This document shows, one piece after another, positions 18,254-26,946 of a DNA stretch of 64,000 bases. Numbering within the stretch: the first letter of the stretch is position 1; every line of letters starts with the position of its first letter. The notes beneath the pieces are model-generated. The model did no database searches. It saw nothing but the letters and a program-made list of their open reading frames with translations, and was not told the DNA's origin. The stretch is from positions 124,001-188,000 of the forward strand of contig NZ_JQED01000055.1 of NCBI RefSeq assembly GCF_000764225.1, read 5' to 3'. Source of the stretch: Colwellia psychrerythraea. GTDB lineage: Bacteria > Pseudomonadota > Gammaproteobacteria > Enterobacterales > Alteromonadaceae. Both the position numbers and the translations under genes were made by a program.

Positions 18254-19814
18254 TGTAAGAGCAATATCAAACCTTAATTCTTCCAATAGAATATCAAGAG
18301 ATGGATATACATTTAATATAAACAGTAATGTATGGATCTTAAACAAAGAAACTAAAATTAGCTTTCAACCTGATGTTCTAGCTATTGAGCCAAAAACATT
18401 AAAAGGGTTAAAAAAGACCTTAGCAAGATATGCCGAAGAGTATTCTGTTGGCCATACTTCTAATATGTACCTGCGATTCCAACGAATGATCCGTGATATT
18501 GGATGTGAAGAAGTAAATGAAAATGTTATACGTAACTGGCGCGGAATGCTCAATGATGAAAATGAATGGTATTTGGGCTCGCTACGAGGGTTTTTGTTAA
18601 GTTGGTATGATTATGGTTACTCTGGCATTTCTAAAGCGGTTGTAGATGTATTGGAAGGAATGCGTTTAAAAGGTTCTGTTAAAGGAGTTGCTATAGCTAA
18701 TCGTTGCCCTATTTATGGTGCATTTAGTCAAAATGAACAACTGACTATTGCTAATGAGTTAATCCGGTTATTTACTGAAGATCTCATTTCTTTCGATTGT
18801 TATTCTTATCTTTCAACTCTGCAAGCAACAGCAAGAAGATCAATCCAACTTCGCCAACTTAAAGCTCAAGATATTATCAAAGAACAATCAGAGGGTAAAA
18901 AAACATCAAATTATTTCCTTAATGTGCCAAGAGCGAAGCAGCAGGGTGTGGGCTTTAGGCAGGCTTTTAAGCGTGTAGCAATAACGGAAGAGTTGTATCT
19001 TACTCTATTGAATCTAAGTAAAACTCAACAAAAGAAGTTAAGTAAAGTGTATGGCTTAAAATTAAGTCCGCTTCAAAAAGCCTTAACTCCATTATTCGTT
19101 GACTGGAGCACTACTCAACAAATTTTCTCTAATTCAAAAGAACCAATTAAATTAGGTGACTTGTTAAACACAGATCTACTCCATAGTTCGACTATTCAGC
19201 TTCGTGATAATTTTATGAGAACAGTAAATATTCGTCACGAAGCGATTAGTGAGCGAACAGGTGAACGGATTCTTCTTTCAGCAAGGCGCTTTCGTCGCAC
19301 TCGTGGCACCAACCTCGGGCGTAAGGGGATTAGTGCTGCGGTAATAGCTGAGGCATTAGACCATTCAGATACACAAAACGTTATGGTTTATACGGAGAAC
19401 ACAGCGGATACAGTGACCTATATTGATCAGGCTGTCGGTAAACAGTTAGCGCCATTTGCGAGAGCTTTTAAAGGGGAGATTATTTGCAGTAGTGCCGATG
19501 GTGAACGCGGTGACGATCCTACCGCCAAAATACCAAATAAAGATAATGACGTAGTTGGTGCATGTGGAACGAATGATTTTTGCGTTAAAGGCTATGAATC
19601 TTGCTATGTATGTGAAAAATTTAGACCTTTGCTGGATGCACCTCATGAGAAGTTTCTGGAAAGTCTATACAAAGAAAAAGAAGCTAGGTTAAAAGCAACG
19701 AAAAGCGAAGAATATGCATCCACTAAAGACACATTGATTCTTGCCGTTGAATGGGTTGTGCAAGCTTGTGCTGAGATGAATCAGAATCACACAGGGGAAA
19801 CAAATAATGACTAA
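18246..19814 (+). CDS. Tyrosine recombinase 2 of trio (GinB-like)
   Basis: A 522-residue recombinase, the second of the overlapping trio. Seen: the catalytic Arg in ATARRSIQLRQLKAQDI (about 195), RRFRRTRGTNLG (about 347) in the box II position where the usual first His is not evident, LDHSDTQNVMVYTENT (about 372-386) with His and the candidate nucleophile Tyr, and a C-terminal cysteine cluster CGTNDFCVKGYESCYVCEKF (about 438-457) that looks like a metal-binding knuckle. Start ATG 18246 has GGTGG upstream and overlaps the previous gene by 8 bases. In trio elements all three recombinases are needed; this one may play a modified catalytic or architectural part. Confidence 0.85.
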   Translation: MSDVRAISNLNSSNRISRDGYTFNINSNVWILNKETKISFQPDVLAIEPKTLKGLKKTLARYAEEYSVGHTSNMYLRFQRMIRDIGCEEVNENVIRNWRGMLNDENEWYLGSLRGFLLSWYDYGYSGISKAVVDVLEGMRLKGSVKGVAIANRCPIYGAFSQNEQLTIANELIRLFTEDLISFDCYSYLSTLQATARRSIQLRQLKAQDIIKEQSEGKKTSNYFLNVPRAKQQGVGFRQAFKRVAITEELYLTLLNLSKTQQKKLSKVYGLKLSPLQKALTPLFVDWSTTQQIFSNSKEPIKLGDLLNTDLLHSSTIQLRDNFMRTVNIRHEAISERTGERILLSARRFRRTRGTNLGRKGISAAVIAEALDHSDTQNVMVYTENTADTVTYIDQAVGKQLAPFARAFKGEIICSSADGERGDDPTAKIPNKDNDVVGACGTNDFCVKGYESCYVCEKFRPLLDAPHEKFLESLYKEKEARLKATKSEEYASTKDTLILAVEWVVQACAEMNQNHTGETNND

Positions 19815-21852
19815 CGTTGTAAGGTTTAAGGCAAAATCTGAGTGGACAGCAGAACAAAACTTACAGACCTTTATTGAAAACTGTCGAAAGCATTTGATTG
19901 CATTTGGATCTGATAATTGGCTAGAAAACAATTGGTCAACATATAAGCATACTCGCAAGGTTATTGCACGGTTTTCAACTAACTTAAAACCGTCAAATTC
20001 ATATCATTTTGAACCTCTTTCATCACCATTTATCGAATTTGCTAAAGCATACATAAAAAATGTATACACAGACAATCCCGTATCCAATTTACAAAGACAT
20101 ATGGAAGCAATTCGCATACTCGAAGAAGCACTAATTTTAGGTGCAGGAGAGGCTGATATATTACGCATTGATGGAACTGTTTTAGCTCGTCTAAATGATG
20201 TGTTCCACAGGCAACTATCTGATGCTACTGCACGAAATAAAGCAGGCTATCAAATGGAGTTAATATTAAACTTTTGTCGAAAACAATTGATCGCTCCAGG
20301 GTTGCCTGAATGGTCTAATCCATATCCTAAGGAAAAAGATCTAACAATCGCAGTTGATGAAGAAGGAAATGAATGCCGAAAAGATAAAATGCCAACCAAT
20401 GAAGAAATGATGCTTGTTGCTGATATCTTTAGTAAAGCTCCAGTATTAGGAATAGAAGCTGAATATTTTACAGCAGTATTTGCACTTTTGATGTGCGCAC
20501 CGAGTAGATGTTCTGAAGAGTTTGAACTACCTGTTAACTGCCTGGAGTGGGAAGAAAACCGGGCCGGAGTAGAAAAACTAGGAATTCGCTGGGTGGCTGC
20601 TAAAAAAGGCAAAGCGAAGATTAAATGGGTGCCAACTGAAATGGAGGATGTGGTAGTCGAAGCAGTTGAACGATTAAAACGAATTGGAAAACCAGCTCGC
20701 GAAGCTGCAAAATTTGCAGAAGAAAACCCAGGGCAATTTAACATACATTCAGGGTGTATCACACCAGCAGGCTTTTCTCTTGATGATGCATTATCAATCG
20801 AACAATTTAATGCAGCTATATCAACAGACTATGCCAGCCTTGATAATAATGTCATATGGTTAACTAAGCTGCGTGATGAAAATAACGGAAATATATCTTA
20901 CCGATCTTTGGGTGCGCATGAATATCAGAAATACACACGTAAGTTTCCAAACTGGCCTTATGTTGATAAGAATAAAAATGTAAAAGCTTCTGAGGCATTA
21001 TTGCTTCATCGTGAAAACGAGTTCCATGCAGATTTCAATACACGTGGTTTCTCATTTTCTTTACCTACGGTTAATCATGTAAACGATCGTTTTGTTGAGA
21101 AAGATGCAAAAGGTGATCGTACTTTATGGGCAAAACATGGATTTAGTTTAAAAAGTGGAGAGTCTATAGAATTGAACACACATTGTGCACGACATTGGTT
21201 AAGTACAATGAGTGAAGATGGAGGTATGGGAGAGCTTCACTTAGCAAACTGGGCGGGACGAGCCCAAGTAAGCGATAACAGAAAATATGATAATCGACCA
21301 GAAGCACAGAAAGCTGAACAAACCGCAGAACTAATGATACCGGAAGACGCAAATGTATTGGAAAAAATCAAACATCGAATTCCTATCTCATTTGTTGATG
21401 TTGGGAAAGACTTGCCAGGTTCTGCAATTGTTACAGAGCTTGGTATCTGTGAGCATGATTATGCAATATTACCCTGCCAGAGCAATGGTGACTGCGAAAC
21501 ATGTAAAGAATTAGTGTGTATCAAGGGGTTTAGTGACTCCTTGAAGATACTTAAAAAAAGAGAGACTGAAGTTAAAGCTCAGTTAAGTAAAGCGATAAAA
21601 GATGAAGGTGCTGGTGTATTTGGAGCTGATCGTTGGGTTAGTAGTCATATTTGGCGAATAACTCATATCCGCACAAAAATCAGCTTACTTGAGAATGAAA
21701 ATATTCCTGAGGGTGCGGTCATCAGAATGCCTGAAGAATACGATCCTTCTCCTGTTAAAGAAATGCTCCGAGATAAAGGGCTAGCTAATGATATTAAGCA
21801 GCCTGCTGATCTAGATGTTCCTGATGATATTTTCAAAATAATGGAGCTGTAA
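19807..21852 (+). CDS. Tyrosine recombinase 3 of trio (GinC-like)
   Basis: A 681-residue recombinase, the largest of the three. Seen: a long N-terminal helical half, the catalytic Arg in CAPSRCSEEFELP (about 230), HxxR in THCARHWLST (about 459), a degenerate second box LANWAGRAQVSDN (about 479, where Trp replaces His, a known substitution), Tyr in RKYDN (about 492), and a cysteine-rich C-terminal element CEHDYAILPCQ...CETC (about 548-570). GGGGA precedes ATG 19807, which overlaps the preceding gene by 8 bases. Overlaps and shared orientation indicate translational coupling, so the three proteins are probably made in fixed ratio. Confidence 0.85.
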   Translation: MTNVVRFKAKSEWTAEQNLQTFIENCRKHLIAFGSDNWLENNWSTYKHTRKVIARFSTNLKPSNSYHFEPLSSPFIEFAKAYIKNVYTDNPVSNLQRHMEAIRILEEALILGAGEADILRIDGTVLARLNDVFHRQLSDATARNKAGYQMELILNFCRKQLIAPGLPEWSNPYPKEKDLTIAVDEEGNECRKDKMPTNEEMMLVADIFSKAPVLGIEAEYFTAVFALLMCAPSRCSEEFELPVNCLEWEENRAGVEKLGIRWVAAKKGKAKIKWVPTEMEDVVVEAVERLKRIGKPAREAAKFAEENPGQFNIHSGCITPAGFSLDDALSIEQFNAAISTDYASLDNNVIWLTKLRDENNGNISYRSLGAHEYQKYTRKFPNWPYVDKNKNVKASEALLLHRENEFHADFNTRGFSFSLPTVNHVNDRFVEKDAKGDRTLWAKHGFSLKSGESIELNTHCARHWLSTMSEDGGMGELHLANWAGRAQVSDNRKYDNRPEAQKAEQTAELMIPEDANVLEKIKHRIPISFVDVGKDLPGSAIVTELGICEHDYAILPCQSNGDCETCKELVCIKGFSDSLKILKKRETEVKAQLSKAIKDEGAGVFGADRWVSSHIWRITHIRTKISLLENENIPEGAVIRMPEEYDPSPVKEMLRDKGLANDIKQPADLDVPDDIFKIMEL

Positions 21853-21854
21853 TT

Positions 21855-22292
21855 ATGCCTAAAATCGTAATAACAGCGGAGAATATAATTGATATCGTCC
21901 ACCTAATTGATACATGGAAAGGCAAACTTACTTGGCCCTTATTGTGTAAGGAAGTTATAAAAATTCTTGAGCTTGATAGTGTTACGCGACAAGCATTATC
22001 AAGTTATGAAATTATCCAAAAAGCATTTACTGCACGACAAAGAGCCTTGCGTGAAGAGGTTCAAGATGATTCTGAACAGAATAGTGATGTTGAGTATTTA
22101 CATAACCAAATTTCAAGTCTAGAAGCTGAATTGAACAGAGCTGAGATGAAAATAGAAGCTTATGAACAGCGATTTATTCTTTGGCAACATAATGCATATA
22201 TAAATGGAATTCGTATGGATACACTCGATGATGCGATTGATATGTTAGAGCTGCCATTAATCGAAATTAAGCGTAAAACTGGGGGGGCGTAG
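21855..22292 (+). CDS. Small coiled-coil protein of recombinase operon
   Basis: A 145-residue acidic protein two bases after recombinase 3. Seen: an N-terminal helical part (IIDIVHLIDTWKGKLTWPLL), then a heptad-like coiled coil about 75-105 (VEYLHNQISSLEAELNRAEM). No enzyme motif is visible. GGAG precedes ATG 21855. GInt operons carry a fourth small gene (ginD) said to encode a helix-loop-helix protein required for integration and excision; either this gene or the next fits that position, and I cannot decide which from sequence alone. Confidence 0.7.
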   Translation: MPKIVITAENIIDIVHLIDTWKGKLTWPLLCKEVIKILELDSVTRQALSSYEIIQKAFTARQRALREEVQDDSEQNSDVEYLHNQISSLEAELNRAEMKIEAYEQRFILWQHNAYINGIRMDTLDDAIDMLELPLIEIKRKTGGA

Positions 22293-22744
22293 TGGCTACT
22301 GCAAAAGGAATAAATGGGCAGCAAGCGGCGCAACAAAACCTAGATAAATTTCGGGTATGGGTAGCCACGCAAAGTGATGAAGATTTCAAGCAAATAACAC
22401 GTGATGGTAATTTAAATCGAAGTCAATTAGCAATGGAAGTTGGGTGTGGTAAGTCGGCTCTTACTCAAAACCCTAACTTGAAAAGAGAGCTTAAGGCATT
22501 AGAAGATGATCTAAGAAAAAGAAACATACTTCCTCAACTGAAAGATAGCGATAAAAAAATAGATAATAAAGCAAAAGAATATGACAGCTCTGATAGTCCA
22601 AAAAGATTAAATTCCAAGCGACTTTCTTTACTAGAAGCTGAAAATATTGAATTAAAATCAGTAATAAAAGGCTTAAAAAATCAACTTGAAAGGTATGGTG
22701 AGCTCACTAAAACAATCTCTGAAATGGGTTTTATGCCTAGATGA
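22292..22744 (+). CDS. Small helix-turn-helix/coiled-coil protein of recombinase operon
   Basis: A 150-residue protein starting at a GTG that shares its first base with the end of the preceding gene, after a run of seven G that serves as a strong ribosome site. Seen: a probable HTH (about 45-68, LNRSQLAMEVGCGKSALTQN), a charged linker (about 85-110) and a C-terminal leucine-rich coiled coil (about 110-140). This looks like a DNA-binding accessory factor, for example a recombination directionality factor or the GinD-equivalent. Its stop overlaps the helicase start as ATGA, so the helicase belongs to the same transcript. Confidence 0.75.
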   Translation: MATAKGINGQQAAQQNLDKFRVWVATQSDEDFKQITRDGNLNRSQLAMEVGCGKSALTQNPNLKRELKALEDDLRKRNILPQLKDSDKKIDNKAKEYDSSDSPKRLNSKRLSLLEAENIELKSVIKGLKNQLERYGELTKTISEMGFMPR

Positions 22745-24909
22745 ATCATGTAGAGTATGAAGATTTTTTTAGAGTAACTAGTATTCCATTTTCATCGAAA
22801 AATATCGTTATTTTTAGTGGTGTTCCTCTTAATAAAGGCTCATATAAAAAAAATAGTGGTAAATATTACGTTACTATCAAAGTAAACCCCGATTATATCC
22901 CTATACAACCAGAAATAGGTCAGCATTGGTATGTTAAAGGCAATAAGCTGGTTGAAGACATGGATATCGGCGAATACATAATGCAACAGCATACCTATAA
23001 GTCACCAGTTCAAACTAAATGCACCTTGCCAAGCAATGGAGAGCAATTAATTCGATTTATGGCTAATAACGCTGACTTTAAAGGTATCGGAGAATCTAAA
23101 GCTAGAGCGATATGGAACTTATTGGGCAAAAACCTTCATTCAGTATTGAAAGGTGATACAGCCCATGCAAGAAAAGAGCTTAAAAGTATCCTGAGCGAAG
23201 AGTCTATTGACACTCTGTTTAATGGCTATTCAAAATATAAAAATTTAGCGTTTTGTAACTGGATGTCTGAGCATAGTATACCTACAAGTGTTCAACAGCG
23301 TTTAATAAGGCATCATGGTGAAAAATCTATTGAGTCTATAAAGACTAATCCGTATGCACTAGTTGGGTTTGGTATGTCATTTGACGATATCGATCAAATA
23401 GCCACAAATCCAGCGTTGAGCTTTCAGGTTGAGTTAAGTGATCACAGACGTTTAAGTGCAGCTATAGAAATGGCTATTCGAAAAGAAATTGAAAAAGGTC
23501 ACACATATACTTCGCAGGATAATTTACGGCCTAGATTAACCAAGTTTTTGAAAAGTAATGAGCTTGTTAATGCAGCTTTTAAGGCGGGTTATGACCGAGC
23601 GCAGTATATTCTCAACCCTGATACGGGAAGTTATCATCCAACAGCCCAGCTGTTAATGGAAAATGTTGTAGCTAAGCGGCTAAAGTCACTAGCAATACAA
23701 CCATCTTTTTATGATAAGCAAGCAGAGCTAGCTTATATTAATGCGATTGCAGAATTACCTTATGAATTGACGAAAGGACAAGAAAAAGCCGTTATTAGTT
23801 GTCTAGATAATGCCGTAAGTTGTATTACAGGTGGTGCTGGTACAGGTAAAACTACAGTGCTTAGAGCTGTACTAGGCGCTTATCATCAAATGGGTTTTGA
23901 AATTCATGCTGTTGCACTTAGTGGAAGGGCTGCAATGCGTTTACATGAATCCGTGGGCTTTAAAACTTCTACAATTGCAGCGTTATTGAGACGAGAAAGT
24001 ATTGCTCCAAATTTATCGCACAAAGGTCATTTGTTGGTAATAGACGAAGCAAGCATGATAGATCTACCGACAATGTATCGAATAGTAAATCATATTCACC
24101 CATCGGTAAGGATTGTTTTTTCAGGCGACCCAGATCAGCTTCCACCTATAGGATGCGGAAAGTTGTTAGCTGATATTGTTCTAGCCAAGAAAATTACCAA
24201 TACAAAACTTGAAATTGTGAAACGTCAAGAAGGTAGTTCGGCAATTCCAGAGTATTCCTGCATGGTTAATCAAGGAGAAGTGCCTGCTCATCTTTCAACG
24301 GGTAATATTTTTTTTCATGAAACAGACAAGAAGAATATTGCTCAGGTTTGTTGTGAATTATATCAGCGCTCACCAGAAAATAGCCGTATTATCGCTCCAA
24401 CAAAACAGTTAGTTTCTGATATAAATAAACTGACTCAGCATACAACTAATCCCAAAGGCAGCTTACTTAAATTTGAAATGCACGGAGAAAGTTACCATCA
24501 AAATTTACGAGTCAATGATGTAATCCTTTTTACTCAAAACAATTACGACAAGGGTGTTCAAAATGGCTCTCTTGGTATTTTAAGTAGTATTGAGCCAGCG
24601 GCTAATAATTTTGGAAAAGTAACGCTTGATGCAGGGGAAACGATAGAAATTGATCAATCGGTACTAGATTGCATGGAACTAGGTTACGCAATTACCCTTC
24701 ATAAAGCTCAGGGTTCACAGTTCCCTCGTATAATTATCGCTTTTCAGAAAGGACGGATTTTAGACCGTGCCTGGTTGTATACAGCAATAACGAGAGCTGA
24801 GAGTGAAGTACATATTGTAGGGAATGCTGATGACTTTGCACAAATAATACGAAACGAAAGCAATTCCAAAAAACGTAACAGCTATTTACCTGAGCTTTTA
24901 AAAATATAA
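22741..24909 (+). CDS. RecD2-like superfamily 1 DNA helicase
   Basis: A 722-residue helicase of the RecD/TraA group, moving 5'-3' on single strands in the well-studied members. Seen: an N-terminal helix-hairpin-helix FKGIGESKARAIWNLLG (about 115-130), Walker A GGAGTGKTT (about 364-372), Walker B LLVIDEASMID (about 432), SGDPDQLPPIG (about 461), and the C-terminal motifs YAITLHKAQGSQ (about 650) and WLYTAITRA (about 680). Length equals typical RecD2 (about 720-740). It overlaps the HTH gene by 4 bases, so it is co-expressed with the recombinases. Possible roles are processing of the excised element or defence; the sequence does not decide. Confidence 0.85.
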   Translation: MNHVEYEDFFRVTSIPFSSKNIVIFSGVPLNKGSYKKNSGKYYVTIKVNPDYIPIQPEIGQHWYVKGNKLVEDMDIGEYIMQQHTYKSPVQTKCTLPSNGEQLIRFMANNADFKGIGESKARAIWNLLGKNLHSVLKGDTAHARKELKSILSEESIDTLFNGYSKYKNLAFCNWMSEHSIPTSVQQRLIRHHGEKSIESIKTNPYALVGFGMSFDDIDQIATNPALSFQVELSDHRRLSAAIEMAIRKEIEKGHTYTSQDNLRPRLTKFLKSNELVNAAFKAGYDRAQYILNPDTGSYHPTAQLLMENVVAKRLKSLAIQPSFYDKQAELAYINAIAELPYELTKGQEKAVISCLDNAVSCITGGAGTGKTTVLRAVLGAYHQMGFEIHAVALSGRAAMRLHESVGFKTSTIAALLRRESIAPNLSHKGHLLVIDEASMIDLPTMYRIVNHIHPSVRIVFSGDPDQLPPIGCGKLLADIVLAKKITNTKLEIVKRQEGSSAIPEYSCMVNQGEVPAHLSTGNIFFHETDKKNIAQVCCELYQRSPENSRIIAPTKQLVSDINKLTQHTTNPKGSLLKFEMHGESYHQNLRVNDVILFTQNNYDKGVQNGSLGILSSIEPAANNFGKVTLDAGETIEIDQSVLDCMELGYAITLHKAQGSQFPRIIIAFQKGRILDRAWLYTAITRAESEVHIVGNADDFAQIIRNESNSKKRNSYLPELLKI

Positions 24910-24937
24910 GAAATATTTCTTGATGGGCTCTCTTTTG

Positions 24938-25642
24938 TTATCTAATTACCGTGCTGTCAATACACTTAAATACATCATAAAAATCGTCAAAGTTACCTGT
25001 AGCTATGATCGATAGCGGAGTTCTACCATTAAAAAATGAATTATTGTTTTTCATGCTCATGAAGCCATACACATTCTTAGGATTAGAAAAAGTCACCTTA
25101 AGACTCTGATGAATTCTTGCAACATAACTGAGGCGTTCAAGTTGTTCTGTATTTAAAGATACTGCACTTGGATCTGTTTGAAAGCGATGATAATCAGTTT
25201 TATTTACTCCTAAAATAGCTAGCTTCTGAATAGTGGTGCAACCCCACTTTTCAAGAAGGCTGCTCCCTAAATCGAAAGCTACGCTGTGGTTTATAATTGG
25301 AGTGTGCTCATAATTTACTAATTTAACACGTTCTAGTAAAAGCAAAACAAGCTCTCGCTGAAAATATTGATAATCATCAGGAATGTGTAGATTGATTATC
25401 TTCGGCAAGAATGCATCGTCAGTATGCTTTTGAATGCGGTCAATATGTTGCTGTTCAAACACATAAATTTGATCAGCCCATTTCAGCAATTCTTCGGTAC
25501 AAAGTGTTGAGTTAGCTTTCTGCACATACTTGGCACTGATGCCAGCGGATTTGTATTGATGATTTTTATTAGCAGCTCGAAATATTTCTTCAGCTGTTTT
25601 ACTGCGTTGTATATTCGCGGTACACAAAAATAGAATATTCAC
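24938..25642 (-). CDS. Fusion: protein tyrosine phosphatase-like domain plus Xre/MbcA/ParS antitoxin-type domain
   Basis: A 234-residue two-domain protein. Residues 1-105 resemble the small predicted tyrosine phosphatases of COG4551: NILFLCTANIQRSKTAEEIF with the CX5R phosphate loop, and later LHIPDDYQYFQRELV supplying the Asp. Residues about 120-234 resemble the DUF2384 antitoxin layout: an HTH-like part (EKWGCTTIQKLAILGV, LERLSYVARIHQSLK) and the toxin-binding end NGRTPLSIIATGNFDD. DUF2384 antitoxins normally pair with RES toxins; none is present here. The start is a GTG; I prefer 25642 over 25648 because AAGGG is better spaced. It follows the 84-codon gene by 13 bases, so the two form an operon. 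Function is unknown: a self-contained toxin-antitoxin or a phospho-regulated repressor are both possible. Confidence 0.7.
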   Translation of the reverse strand: MNILFLCTANIQRSKTAEEIFRAANKNHQYKSAGISAKYVQKANSTLCTEELLKWADQIYVFEQQHIDRIQKHTDDAFLPKIINLHIPDDYQYFQRELVLLLLERVKLVNYEHTPIINHSVAFDLGSSLLEKWGCTTIQKLAILGVNKTDYHRFQTDPSAVSLNTEQLERLSYVARIHQSLKVTFSNPKNVYGFMSMKNNNSFFNGRTPLSIIATGNFDDFYDVFKCIDSTVIR

Positions 25643-25655
25643 TAGCACTTACCCT

Positions 25656-25910
25656 TCATGAGAAGTCACCCGTTCTCATGCGAACTAACATACCCATCAC
25701 TTCATCAGCATTAATTGTTAGCTGTTCAAACGGTGACTTACCTTGCAAGGGGCGCTTGGGATTAGTTAGCCATTCTTGGCACACCCGAACATCACATTTA
25801 AATTGCTGCATCAGTTCTTGATGAATATCGAAATGCTCGGCTTTTAAATACTCTAGTTCAGTTAAATTAGTATGTTTTTCTAGGGAGGGTTTGGCGTTTT
25901 GATTAGACAT
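25656..25910 (-). CDS. Small MbcA/ParS-like (DUF2384-type) protein
   Basis: An 84-residue protein first in a two-gene operon with the phosphatase/Xre fusion. Its second half, CQEWLTNPKRPLQGKSPFEQ followed by a terminal LVRMRTGDFS, matches the toxin-binding C-terminal domain of MbcA/ParS antitoxins (typically WL..P...L.G.tP.e and a final LgRI..G). It lacks the N-terminal HTH of full Xre antitoxins. Together with the similar domain in the next gene, this gives two such domains side by side with no RES toxin. Start ATG 25910; the promoter must lie in the 129-bp divergent region shared with the WYL regulator. Confidence 0.65.
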   Translation of the reverse strand: MSNQNAKPSLEKHTNLTELEYLKAEHFDIHQELMQQFKCDVRVCQEWLTNPKRPLQGKSPFEQLTINADEVMGMLVRMRTGDFS

Positions 25911-25927
25911 AAATTTGAGCTTTTAAA

Positions 25928-25951
25928 TAGTGATGATCTATATCAACACTA
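25928..25951. promoter_or_regulatory. Candidate operator of the WYL regulator
   Basis: tagtgatgat-ctat-atcaacacta is a 10-bp inverted repeat with one mismatch, in the divergent region between the MbcA-like gene and the WYL regulator. BrxR/CapW-type WYL repressors bind inverted repeats upstream of their own defence operon, so this is the natural candidate site. Confidence 0.6.
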
Positions 25952-26039
25952 AAGCACAAAATCTATTTGCTGTCTAACTCATAATGATACATACTATTTC
26001 AATCAAATTAGAAAATGTCAATAGAATCAGATTTATCGA

Positions 26040-26909
26040 ATGGACGAATTCAGTTTTGCACAGAAGCAGCGCTTAGCTTATATCGACTTTAAGCTCTATT
26101 TCACTGGGATGGTAACTCGTAGTGAAATAGTCAGTCATTTCGAATTAGGCCTTGCCGCAGCAACCAGAGATTTAAAATTTTACAAAGACAATGCGCCTGA
26201 AAATATGGCGTATGACAATGTAGAGAAAAAATATTTCATCACCACGCAATTCAAGCCCATATTTAAACATGATGCTCGCCGCACGCTTATTAAGTTAGCG
26301 AATAACATCAGTGATGGCTTTGATTCTATTGGTGATACTTCATTCCCTATTGAATCACCAAGCCCGTTAAACGTTCCTGATATCGATATTATCGCTAAGC
26401 TATCTCAAGCTATCATCAACCATAAGCCTATTAGCGTTATATATACGTCTTTAAGCAGTGGTTCGGGTGCTAGAGGGTTAGTGCCTCATTCAATCGTAGA
26501 TAATGGCTTACGTTGGCATTTAAGAGCGTATGATCGCAAATCAAAGTCATTTAGAGACTTCGTTTTAACTCGCATTACCAAAGTTACAATTCTCGCACAG
26601 ACATCACCCCCTGAAGAAGATAAGTTAGAAGATCATCAGTGGATGCGTATGGTGCCGTTACAAATTATTCCGCACCCAAATAACGTTAAGCATCCAACCG
26701 CCATAAAGCTTGATTTTGGTATGGAAAAAGGGATGTTAGAAGTTAACGTGCGTGCGGCAATGGCAGGTTATTTACTAAGGCGTTGGAACGTGGATTGTTC
26801 TGAAAGTGCTTCACTTTCAGGCCCAGAATATCAGCTTTATTTACAGAATATACAAACATTATACGGTGCAGAAAATCTCGCAATTGCACCCGGCTATCAG
26901 CATAGCTAA
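26040..26909 (+). CDS. WYL-domain transcriptional regulator (BrxR/CapW-like)
   Basis: A 289-residue regulator typical of defence islands. Seen: an N-terminal winged helix (about 1-65, SFAQKQRLAYIDFKLYF, then VTRSEIVSHFELGLAAATRD), a WYL domain (about 115-190, PISVIYTSLSSG then LRWHLRAYDRKSKSFRDFVL) and a C-terminal WCX-like region. The pattern GLRWHLRAYD...FRDFVLTRI is that of BrxR/CapW proteins, which repress BREX, CBASS or restriction operons until an unknown nucleic-acid or nucleotide ligand binds the WYL domain. It reads directly into hsdM (37 bp gap), so it probably controls the restriction-modification operon and itself. Confidence 0.87.
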   Translation: MDEFSFAQKQRLAYIDFKLYFTGMVTRSEIVSHFELGLAAATRDLKFYKDNAPENMAYDNVEKKYFITTQFKPIFKHDARRTLIKLANNISDGFDSIGDTSFPIESPSPLNVPDIDIIAKLSQAIINHKPISVIYTSLSSGSGARGLVPHSIVDNGLRWHLRAYDRKSKSFRDFVLTRITKVTILAQTSPPEEDKLEDHQWMRMVPLQIIPHPNNVKHPTAIKLDFGMEKGMLEVNVRAAMAGYLLRRWNVDCSESASLSGPEYQLYLQNIQTLYGAENLAIAPGYQHS

Positions 26910-26946
26910 ACACTCATTAAAGAATTTAAAAAGGAAGTTAACCAAC

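Noticed and set aside
26806..26946. Upstream extension of hsdM
   Set aside because: It overlaps the end of the WYL gene out of frame; the ribosome site and family start are at ATG 26947.
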